From DATAMF01 sp964472565 (GTDB lineage: Bacteria > Chloroflexota > Anaerolineae > Aggregatilineales > Aggregatilineaceae), in NCBI GenBank assembly GCA_964472565.1, contig CAYYNB010000201.1, positions 1-9,913 of the forward strand: a DNA stretch of 9,913 nt. The letters run 5' to 3'. The number at the start of each line of letters is the position of its first letter. Position 1 is the first letter of the stretch. The notes under the pieces were generated by a model, which saw nothing but the letters and a program-made list of their open reading frames with translations, was not told where the DNA came from and searched no databases. The position numbers were made by a program, and so were the translations under genes. This document shows positions 1 through 5,942 of the stretch, one piece after another.

Positions 1-100
1 CCCCCCCCCCCCCCCCCCCCACAACCACCCCCCACCCCCCCACCCCCCCCCCAACGCCCCCCCCCCCCCCCCCACCCCCCCACCCGCCGGGGGGGCGAGC
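1..100. repeat. C-rich low-complexity tract at window edge
   Basis: Almost every base from 1 to about 85 is C, with scattered A and an occasional G, followed by a short G run around 89-96. No open frame or gene-like composition is present. It could be a genuine C-rich tract, but position at the extreme end and near-homopolymer content make a contig-end sequencing or assembly artefact more likely. Confidence 0.6.
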
Positions 101-121
101 ATTCCGAAGATCAACAAATTT

Positions 122-175
122 CCCCTTGAGGCGACGCGAGATTTCCAATTTTTCCCGTGAGGCGTCGTCAAGGGG
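122..175. repeat. Imperfect inverted repeat (14 bp paired, 2-nt bulge)
   Basis: The left arm (122-137) is CCCCTTGA-GG-CGACGC and the right arm (162-175) is GCGTCGTCAAGGGG. Reverse complementation pairs 14 bases, leaving the central GG of the left arm unpaired, with a 24-nt loop. The same stretch also holds two imperfect direct repeats, 119-136 and 151-167 (TTTCCC..GAGGCG-CG). No T-run follows, so it is not a textbook intrinsic terminator. It lies next to the low-complexity tract, so its accuracy is uncertain. Confidence 0.45.
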
Positions 176-190
176 GGGCGGGGGTAACAC

Positions 191-260
191 TGAATATTTA
201 TCATGAAACCTTATATTAATTAGCAATTTGAGTTAAAATAAGAAATGATGCTAATGAAGG
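191..260 (+). promoter_or_regulatory. AT-rich leader and ribosome binding site of the P1B ATPase
   Basis: This stretch is far richer in A and T than its surroundings. TAAAAT at 234-239 could serve as a -10 box, but the only spaced -35 candidate (TTATAT, 211-216) is poor. GAAGG at 256-260 lies nine bases before the ATG at 270 and is a credible Shine-Dalgarno sequence that supports that start. I could not recognise a metalloregulator operator such as a MerR- or ArsR-type dyad here. Confidence 0.35.
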
Positions 261-269
261 TATTTTGAC

Positions 270-2348
270 ATGGCCGAATTTCAGACGGTTACACTTCCCG
301 TTCGTGGTATGGACTGCATGGAATGCACGCAGCACGTCCAGCACGCCATTGCCAACCTGCCCGGCGTCGCGGCTGTGGATGTCTTTTTGTCGTCCGAGAA
401 GGCTGTTATTCGTCTCGATCCGCTGTTGGTAGATGTGGCTTCCATTCGCCACGCCGTTGCCCATGCCGGTTATCAGATTCCGGAAGCAGCCGCCGAAATC
501 AACACGGCATCCAATACCTTTACACGCGTTTTTGGCATCATTTTCGGTCTGATAGTTTTACTCGTCGTTTTTGGTGAATGGTTAGGGCTTTTCGAAGCCG
601 TCACATCCAGCATTCCCTGGCCTGTGGGTTGGTTATTCGTAGCCGCTGCGGGTTTTCCCGTTTTCCGTAATGTGATCCGCGCCGCGCTCAACCGCCAGAT
701 CATTTCCCACACCTTGATGAGTTTGGGTGTGTTGGCCGCATTAGCTGTCGGTGAATGGACCACCGCCCTGGTCATCGTCCTGTTTATGCGTGTCGGAAAT
801 GTGGTCGAAGGTTTCACCACCGACCGCGCCCGCCGCGCGGTCAGACAGCTTACCGCACTGTTGCCCCAGACAGCGCGCATCGAACAAGATGGTGCTGAAC
901 TTGAAATTCCCGTCGATCAGCTTCAGATCGGCGCGACAATTATCGTCCGCCCTGGTGAACAACTTCCCGCCGACGGTGCGGTAATCAGCGGTCAGGCCAC
1001 CATCGACCAGTCTGCGATTACGGGCGAGTCCATGCCCGTTGAAGTTGGCCCCGGTGCGCATGTTTTCGCTGCGACCATCGCGCAGTTAGGCAGTCTGAAA
1101 ATCCGTGTAACGCACGTTGGCCACGACACCACATTTGGTCGTGTCGTGCGTCTGGTTGAAGAAGCCGAAGCCCATCGCGCCGAAGTTCAGCGCTTGGCCG
1201 ACAAAGTTTCCGCCTATTACTTGCCGGTTGTCGCCGCGATAGCTTTGCTGACCTTTTTGCTCCGTCGCGATCCGTTAGCCGCCGCAGCGGTTTTAGTTGT
1301 GGCCTGTTCGTGTTCCTTCGCTCTCGCCACACCAATAGCCATGCTGGCAACCATTGGCGCTGCCGCCCAACGAGGTCTGTTGATCAAAGGCGGAAAATAT
1401 CTGGAATCCTTAGCGCGCGCCGACACACTGCTGATCGACAAAACCGGCACATTGACGCTTGGCCGCCCTCATATCACCGATATTTTGACTCTGGACGGTC
1501 TTGCCGAGGATCAGTTACTCAGTTTGGCCGCTTCAGCCGAGCGTTATTCCGAGCACCCATTAGCCGAAGCCGTTCGCACAGCGGCTGTTCAGCGTCATCT
1601 GACCATTGAGGAACCGCACGCCTTCCAATCCATTCCCGGACACGGCGTCCGCGCCCAGGTCAACGGTTACGCGGTGAGCGTTGGCAGTCGCCGCTTGCTC
1701 GAACAGAACAATTTACCGTTACCTTTGAATGCGGCTGCACTCGAAGCGCAGGGCAAAACGGTCCTGTTCGTCCTCCGCGACAATCAGTTGCTTGGCTGTT
1801 TAGCGGCATCCGACACCTTGCGTGATGAAGTGCCACAAGCCTTAATCGCCGTTCGCGCGCTCGGCATTCGTCATATCGAACTGCTCACCGGCGATAATGA
1901 ACACGCTGCCGCATCCATCGCACACCATCTGGCCGTTGACTATCGCGCCCATCTGCTGCCCGAAGACAAAATCGCCATTGTCAAGCAGTATCAGGCCGAA
2001 GGTCACACGGTCATCATGATTGGCGATGGCGTCAACGACGCGCCCGCCCTGGCCCAGGCCGACATCGGCATCGCGATGGGCGCAGCCGGAACCGGCATCG
2101 CCCTGGAAGCCGCGCATGTTGCCCTGCTGCGCGATGACTGGACCCTGGTTCCCCAGCTTTTGGCGATGGCGGCGCGTACCATGCGTGTCGTCCGGTTCAA
2201 CATTGGGTTTACTACCGTCTATAACGTTTTGGGACTTTCACTCGCGGCGCTTGGTTTACTCCCGCCCATTCTTGCCGCTGCTGCCCAGTCATTTCCCGAT
2301 CTGGGAATTCTCGCCAATTCATCGCGGCTTTTGCGCCAGAAAGAGTAA
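270..2348 (+). CDS. Heavy-metal P1B-type ATPase with CSC in place of CPC
   Basis: Inner-membrane ATPase that moves a soft or transition metal ion, probably outward. An N-terminal HMA domain (about residues 5-75) carries GMDCMEC (C16, C19). Hydrophobic segments follow, then the actuator TGES loop (251-254), the phosphorylated Asp in DKTGT (D390), the HP motif of the nucleotide domain (H429-P430) and GDGVND (585-590), with two C-terminal membrane helices. At 692 aa with all catalytic motifs it appears complete and active. The membrane-6 motif, normally CPC, is C346-S347-C348, so the family's conserved proline is absent. Membrane 7 keeps the YN pair (651-652) typical of Cu(I) pumps. In membrane 8, Q673 and D677 occupy the positions of the Cu(I)-pump Met and Ser. 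Metal specificity therefore cannot be assigned from the usual signatures. The start is supported by GAAGG upstream. No metalloregulator or chaperone gene adjoins it in the window. Confidence 0.95.
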   Translation: MAEFQTVTLPVRGMDCMECTQHVQHAIANLPGVAAVDVFLSSEKAVIRLDPLLVDVASIRHAVAHAGYQIPEAAAEINTASNTFTRVFGIIFGLIVLLVVFGEWLGLFEAVTSSIPWPVGWLFVAAAGFPVFRNVIRAALNRQIISHTLMSLGVLAALAVGEWTTALVIVLFMRVGNVVEGFTTDRARRAVRQLTALLPQTARIEQDGAELEIPVDQLQIGATIIVRPGEQLPADGAVISGQATIDQSAITGESMPVEVGPGAHVFAATIAQLGSLKIRVTHVGHDTTFGRVVRLVEEAEAHRAEVQRLADKVSAYYLPVVAAIALLTFLLRRDPLAAAAVLVVACSCSFALATPIAMLATIGAAAQRGLLIKGGKYLESLARADTLLIDKTGTLTLGRPHITDILTLDGLAEDQLLSLAASAERYSEHPLAEAVRTAAVQRHLTIEEPHAFQSIPGHGVRAQVNGYAVSVGSRRLLEQNNLPLPLNAAALEAQGKTVLFVLRDNQLLGCLAASDTLRDEVPQALIAVRALGIRHIELLTGDNEHAAASIAHHLAVDYRAHLLPEDKIAIVKQYQAEGHTVIMIGDGVNDAPALAQADIGIAMGAAGTGIALEAAHVALLRDDWTLVPQLLAMAARTMRVVRFNIGFTTVYNVLGLSLAALGLLPPILAAAAQSFPDLGILANSSRLLRQKE

Positions 2349-2358
2349 CATCAGAAGA

Positions 2359-2413
2359 TTGTCATGCATTCCTAAAAGCGTTATTGTCAAGCATAAAATG
2401 CATAACGCACAAT
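2359..2413. promoter_or_regulatory. Dyads and candidate promoter before the MFS gene
   Basis: The 80-base gap after the ATPase contains a perfect 7-bp inverted repeat, GCGTTAT (2378-2384) and ATAACGC (2402-2408). A smaller dyad, GCAT-AAA-ATGC (2391-2401), lies inside it. TTGTCA, five of six matches to a -35 box, occurs twice (2359-2364 and 2384-2389). The first is followed after 17 bases by TATTGT (2382-2387). The second is followed after 18 bases by CACAAT (2408-2413). Either could be a promoter for the exporter, with the dyad as an operator. No T-run follows, so a terminator is unlikely. The elements are visible; their function is inference. Confidence 0.3.
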
Positions 2414-2428
2414 GGAATTAAGTACCGC

Positions 2429-3685
2429 ATGCAACGTTTTAAATATGGTTTTCGCGCACTTCACAATCGCAATTATCGCCTGTTTATTACCAGCCAGATC
2501 ATCTCGCTCACCGGAAGCTGGATGCAAACGACCGCCCAGGCCTGGTTAGTGCTTGAATTAACTGACTCGCCGTTTAAATTGGGCTTAGTCATCACACTCC
2601 AATTTCTTCCGGTGACGCTGCTGGCCTTGTTTGGTGGTGTGCTCGCGGATCGCCTTTGGAAACGCCGTGCGTTATTGGTTACGCAATCCGCCGCAATGAT
2701 CCAGGCGTTTATCTTCGGTATGCTGGTCGCTGCGGATGTGATCCAACTGTGGCACATTTATGTCTTGGCCGTAATCCAGGGCATCATCACCGCCATCGAT
2801 AATCCTACTCGGCAGGCTTTTGCAGTCGAGATGGTTGGTCGTGATGATCTGCCCAATGCCGTTGCGCTCAACTCGATAACATTCAACGGCGCGCGTATTT
2901 TGGGTCCAACAATAGCCGGATTGATCATCGACCAGATTGGTATTCCCCTGACCCTGCTTGTGAATGCCATCAGTTTTATTCCGGTGCTTATTGCGCTCCT
3001 GCTCATGGATGCCGCTGCTCTGCATGTCGCTGCGCCATCCAAACAGGGTTCGCCGTTAAAACGCTTGCAAGAGGGTTTAGCCTATACCTGGAATACACCC
3101 GCCATTCTCGCCATTATGATCGTCGTCGCATCGATTGGCACCTTTGGATACAACTTCAGCATTGTGCTGCCGCTGATCGCGCGTTTTGTCCTGGACACCA
3201 ACGCGACAGGTTTTGGCTCTCTCGCGTCATTTCTGGGTTTTGGATCCTTAATTGCCGCGCTCATCACCGCCTACATGTCCCAGCTGACCATGCGCCGCTT
3301 ACTCACTGGTGCCGGTGCGTTTAGTATCATCTTTGGCCTTTTGGCGCTCTCTCAGATTTATGTGCTGTCAGCCATTTTATTGGCTGCTTTAGGGTTTGCC
3401 GGAGTCACCTTCGCTACTTCATCCAATACCCTGTTGCAGCTTCATACGCCAAACGAACTACGCGGACGCATTATGAGTGTTTATGTGCTGCTCTTCGCCG
3501 GCAGTACACCCATTGGCGGTTACACTATCGGTAAACTATCCGACACGCTAGGAGTACAAGCCGCGCTGTTTATTTGCGCCATCCTCTGTTTGACAGGGGT
3601 AACAATTGCTACCATTTATTATCGAGCCAAACACGTCTCCGACACCCAAGATTTAGCAACCCCGGAAAGCTTATCGGCTCGCTAG
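2429..3685 (+). CDS. MFS exporter, MFS_3/EntS-like family
   Basis: Proton-coupled efflux permease of the inner membrane, about 418 residues with roughly twelve hydrophobic segments. The N-terminus (FRALHNRNYRLF followed by SLTGSWMQ) is typical of the MFS_3/EntS-like subgroup, which includes siderophore and multidrug exporters. The MFS loop-2/3 signature is GGVLADRLWKRR (residues 69-80), and the NPTRQAF segment near the middle of the N-terminal half is also usual for this subgroup. I chose the ATG at 2429 over the in-frame TTG at 2384 because family similarity begins just after it and the 15 extra residues look unlike protein. The ribosome binding site is weak (GGA at 2414-2416). Substrate cannot be told from sequence. 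It lies 80 bases after the metal ATPase, so co-transcription is possible. It is not of the sugar-porter type, so I do not link it to the downstream sugar operon. Confidence 0.9.
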   Translation: MQRFKYGFRALHNRNYRLFITSQIISLTGSWMQTTAQAWLVLELTDSPFKLGLVITLQFLPVTLLALFGGVLADRLWKRRALLVTQSAAMIQAFIFGMLVAADVIQLWHIYVLAVIQGIITAIDNPTRQAFAVEMVGRDDLPNAVALNSITFNGARILGPTIAGLIIDQIGIPLTLLVNAISFIPVLIALLLMDAAALHVAAPSKQGSPLKRLQEGLAYTWNTPAILAIMIVVASIGTFGYNFSIVLPLIARFVLDTNATGFGSLASFLGFGSLIAALITAYMSQLTMRRLLTGAGAFSIIFGLLALSQIYVLSAILLAALGFAGVTFATSSNTLLQLHTPNELRGRIMSVYVLLFAGSTPIGGYTIGKLSDTLGVQAALFICAILCLTGVTIATIYYRAKHVSDTQDLATPESLSAR

Positions 3686-3709
3686 TTAACTTACAGCTTG
3701 GTTGCGCGT

Positions 3710-3731
3710 TGTGTTTGTTGGCGCAAACACA
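3710..3731. repeat. 22-bp inverted repeat after the MFS gene
   Basis: TGTGTTTG (3710-3717) and CAAACACA (3724-3731) are perfect inverted arms around six bases. A second overlapping dyad uses TTGCGC (3702-3707) and GCGCAA (3721-3726). The repeat encloses the upstream LacI-type operator. It could also form a hairpin 25 bases after the MFS stop, but no T-run follows, so I favour a DNA-binding role. Confidence 0.5.
3716..3729. promoter_or_regulatory. Upstream LacI-family operator (O1)
   Basis: The 14-mer TGTTGGCGCAAACA is a near-palindrome with a central GCGC, the general form of LacI/GalR-family operators (TGT-N8-ACA with a central CG). It differs from the promoter-proximal copy at 3820-3833 by one base. 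It sits 75 bp before the -35 box, a distance that suits a DNA-looping auxiliary operator. Binding by the adjacent LacI protein is inference. Confidence 0.65.
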
Positions 3732-3790
3732 TGATTATTCTATTCTCCTATCCGGTAAATCTCCTTTGCTTCCCCCTTTTGATCATCGGC

Positions 3791-3820
3791 TTGACGCTGT
3801 TCTTTAAATCGTGATATGAT
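3791..3820 (+). promoter_or_regulatory. Sigma70-type promoter of the sugar operon
   Basis: TTGACG (3791-3796) matches the -35 consensus at five of six positions. TATGAT (3815-3820) matches the -10 consensus at five of six, with an 18-base spacer. Transcription would begin near 3826-3828, inside the second operator, giving a leader of about 38 bases before the repressor start codon. This is the best promoter in the window and the only obvious one for the five-gene operon. Confidence 0.75.
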
Positions 3821-3833
3821 GTTAGCGCAAACA
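3820..3833. promoter_or_regulatory. Promoter-proximal LacI-family operator (O2)
   Basis: TGTTAGCGCAAACA is a 14-bp palindrome with one mismatched pair and a central GCGC. It begins on the last base of the -10 box and covers the expected transcription start, so a bound repressor would block RNA polymerase. It is the second copy of the motif at 3716-3729, exactly 104 bp away. The downstream gene encodes a LacI-family protein, its likely ligand. Confidence 0.75.
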
Positions 3834-3864
3834 GATAATATTCTCCTTTTGTTATCAGGCCATC

Positions 3865-4878
3865 ATGGAACTTAAACGCGTTACATTGTCCGATGTAGCA
3901 CATGTAGCAGGCGTGTCATCGCAGACGGTTTCGCGCGTAGTCAACAACAACCCTTACGTCTCCGAACAAACCCGACGGCGCGTACTTGAAGCCATTCGTA
4001 AACTTGATTACCGGCCCAACCGTGCGGCGCGAAGCCTCGCGACACAGCGCTCCAATATGTTAGGGATTATCAGTTTTGGACTTCCCTACTATGGTCCGGC
4101 GCAAATGATGCACCATGTCCAACAAGCAGCTCGGACACGCGGTTATAGTGTCAGCTTTGCAACTGTCAATACGCTATCCCAGGATGAAACTCGCGAAGCG
4201 CTCGAAAATCTTGGCTATCATGCCGTTGATGGCCTGGTGCTGATCACGCCGGTCATGGATATGTCTTATGCGGAATTAGCCGACATTTGTGGCGGCATTC
4301 CATTTGTCCAAATTGATGCTGAACTCGGAGCGTCGATTCCGTCGGTTGTGATCGACCAACGGCATGGTTCCCGGTTGGCAACCCAATATCTGGTTAATCT
4401 CGGACACGTTCATATTGCCGAAATTCATGGCCCGCTCAACTGGTTTGGAGGACTTGCCCGCCACGAAAGCTGGCGTGAAACCTTACTATGCGCAGGGCTT
4501 GAACCCGGTCCAACGGCAGGAGGCGATTGGACAGTTCATGGTGGTTATCGCGCTGCTCAAGCCTTATTGGAGCAGCAGACTTCTTTTACAGCGCTGGTGG
4601 TAGCCAACGATCAGATGGCGCTGGGAGCCATTCGTGCCTTGCGCGAAAACGGCCATTCAGTCCCCGACGATATATCGGTTATCGGCTTTGATGACATTGT
4701 GGAAGCAGCTTACTTCGAGCCGCCGCTCACAACGGTGCGGCAGAACTTTGCTGCGCTTGGCGAACAAAGCGTAGAGTATCTTGTTTCACTAATTAATAAT
4801 CCCAACACGCCTCTGCATCAACGCGTTCTTTATACCGAACTGGTCGAACGGCAGAGTACCCGTCCTTTTTTAGCTTAA
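3865..4878 (+). CDS. LacI-family transcriptional repressor of the sugar operon
   Basis: Sugar-responsive DNA-binding repressor of 337 residues, the usual length for LacI/GalR proteins. The N-terminal helix-turn-helix is VTLSDVAHVAGVSSQTVSRV (residues 6-25), with S19, Q20 and R24 at the base-reading positions (Y17, Q18, R22 in LacI). The hinge helix RAARSLA (53-59) has the Leu (L58) that enters the minor groove at a central CG step, which agrees with the GCGC-centred operators upstream. The periplasmic-binding-protein-like effector domain follows, ending with the usual VIGFDDI segment and LTTVRQ. The ribosome binding site is weak (AGG at 3857-3859). It is the first gene of the operon and lies directly behind two matching operators, so negative autoregulation is likely. 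The effector is probably a pentose or pathway intermediate, inferred from the downstream genes. Confidence 0.93.
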   Translation: MELKRVTLSDVAHVAGVSSQTVSRVVNNNPYVSEQTRRRVLEAIRKLDYRPNRAARSLATQRSNMLGIISFGLPYYGPAQMMHHVQQAARTRGYSVSFATVNTLSQDETREALENLGYHAVDGLVLITPVMDMSYAELADICGGIPFVQIDAELGASIPSVVIDQRHGSRLATQYLVNLGHVHIAEIHGPLNWFGGLARHESWRETLLCAGLEPGPTAGGDWTVHGGYRAAQALLEQQTSFTALVVANDQMALGAIRALRENGHSVPDDISVIGFDDIVEAAYFEPPLTTVRQNFAALGEQSVEYLVSLINNPNTPLHQRVLYTELVERQSTRPFLA

Positions 4879-4915
4879 TACACCGCTCGTAAAAAAGTTC
4901 TATGAGGATTTTAAA

Positions 4916-5881
4916 ATGGCTCTTATTACGCAACGTGAAGCAGCCCTCGAATATATGCAGCTTTTTCGTATCCATAATGCCAGCATGGCGATCTTTTGTA
5001 CAGCATCCCATTGGAACACCGAAGCAATTTTGCTGGCAGCCCAGCGGCTGGCAGAAGAACATCATCTCAAAGAAGTGCCAGTTGCCGTCGCCTTGAGTTT
5101 TACCTATCCCTATATGCCACAAGCGAAGCGAGCTACGTTCAGCGGAAACCCGCGCGCCGGATTTTTGTCGATGATGGCGCATCTCAAGGCGTTATGTGAT
5201 GGTCCCGATGCGCCCTATCCCAATGTGGTTGTGCTACCCCATCTGGACCATGCCGATCCGCAGCGGGATCGCTGGGCGTTAACCGAAGGGCTGCCCTATC
5301 TCGCCACTGTCATGTTCGACGCCCAAAAGTATGCTTTTGAGGACAACCTGACCTGGACACGCGAATATGTCCAGACTCACGGCAAAGAAGTGCTGATCGA
5401 AGGCATCATCGAAGAATTGGGCATTGAGGGACTGGTGCAGGCGGTCCAGAGTGATGCCTATGTTGAAAAAGCTACTCGTTTTGTGCGCGATACAGGCGTC
5501 GATATGCTGGTTGCGGACCTGGGAACCGAACAACAGTCCAGCCGGGTTGGACATGCAAACTATCTGAAAGCACGGGCGCAAAACCTGACCAGTCACCTCG
5601 GCTCAGCGCGGTTGGTGCTGCATGGGACGTCGTCTATGACATTAAAACAAATGCAAGGGCTGGCCGCTGATGGTGTGATTCGCGTCAACATCTGGACGCG
5701 CATTGTCCGCGAAGCAGGCCAGTATGCCGCGCAGCGGTTGGTCGAGCGCTATGATGCCATCAAAGCAGGTGACTTTGAAGCGGCAGAGTCGCGGCAGTAT
5801 CTCTTTGATTCCACCGAAGCTGCCACGCCCATTATGGTTGATGTGATGGAAACGCTTGGGTATTCCAGGCTTGGCATTTAG
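4916..5881 (+). CDS. Divergent class II (FBA/GatY-like) aldolase homologue
   Basis: A 321-residue TIM-barrel protein related to zinc-dependent class II fructose- and tagatose-bisphosphate aldolases. Family landmarks in order are HLDH (109-112, catalytic-type D111 and zinc-type H112), VMFDAQ-F-EN (132-144, usually MIDGS), IEGIIEELG (161-169, usually VEAELG), GTEQQ (203-207, usually GTxHG), LVLHGTSS (233-240, usually LVLHGGSG) and VIRVNIWT (254-261, usually KINVDT). H112 and H236 are kept, but the second zinc-ligand His is Q206; H213 nearby might compensate. Phosphate-binding GGSG is GTSS. It may therefore have a different metal site, a non-bisphosphate substrate, or no aldolase activity. The start is set by GAGGA at 4904-4908, seven bases before ATG. 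It lies 37 bases after the repressor and 61 before the kinase, inside the operon. Its role in pentose use is unknown. Confidence 0.8.
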   Translation: MALITQREAALEYMQLFRIHNASMAIFCTASHWNTEAILLAAQRLAEEHHLKEVPVAVALSFTYPYMPQAKRATFSGNPRAGFLSMMAHLKALCDGPDAPYPNVVVLPHLDHADPQRDRWALTEGLPYLATVMFDAQKYAFEDNLTWTREYVQTHGKEVLIEGIIEELGIEGLVQAVQSDAYVEKATRFVRDTGVDMLVADLGTEQQSSRVGHANYLKARAQNLTSHLGSARLVLHGTSSMTLKQMQGLAADGVIRVNIWTRIVREAGQYAAQRLVERYDAIKAGDFEAAESRQYLFDSTEAATPIMVDVMETLGYSRLGI

Positions 5882-5928
5882 CTCGGTATAGCACGTACGA
5901 TTGGCGCGCTTACTCACAAAAACCTTTA

Positions 5929-5934
5929 GAGGAG
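5929..5934 (+). promoter_or_regulatory. Ribosome binding site fixing the ribulokinase start
   Basis: GAGGAG lies eight bases before the ATG at 5943. This favours that ATG over an in-frame TTG at 5901, which would add 14 residues with no family counterpart and would place this sequence inside the coding region. Confidence 0.85.
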
Positions 5935-5942
5935 TGAAACAA

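Noticed and set aside
119..175. CRISPR-like or phage attachment repeats
   Set aside because: Only two imperfect copies are present, with no regular spacer series, no cas gene and no integrase in the window.
270..2348. Inactive or broken ATPase because of the CSC motif
   Set aside because: The frame is open over 692 codons and every catalytic motif (TGES, DKTGT, HP, GDGVND) is intact, so loss of function is not supported.
2384..2428. TTG start at 2384 for the MFS exporter
   Set aside because: It has no ribosome site and would add 15 residues with no counterpart in the family. The ATG at 2429 sits just before the conserved FRALHNRNYRLF segment.
3710..3731. Intrinsic terminator after the MFS gene
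   Set aside because: The inverted repeat is perfect over eight bases, but the following sequence has no T-run and the repeat coincides with a LacI-type operator, so a regulatory role is favoured.
5901..5942. TTG start at 5901 for the ribulokinase
   Set aside because: The strong GAGGAG at 5929-5934 would lie inside the coding region, and family similarity begins after the ATG at 5943.
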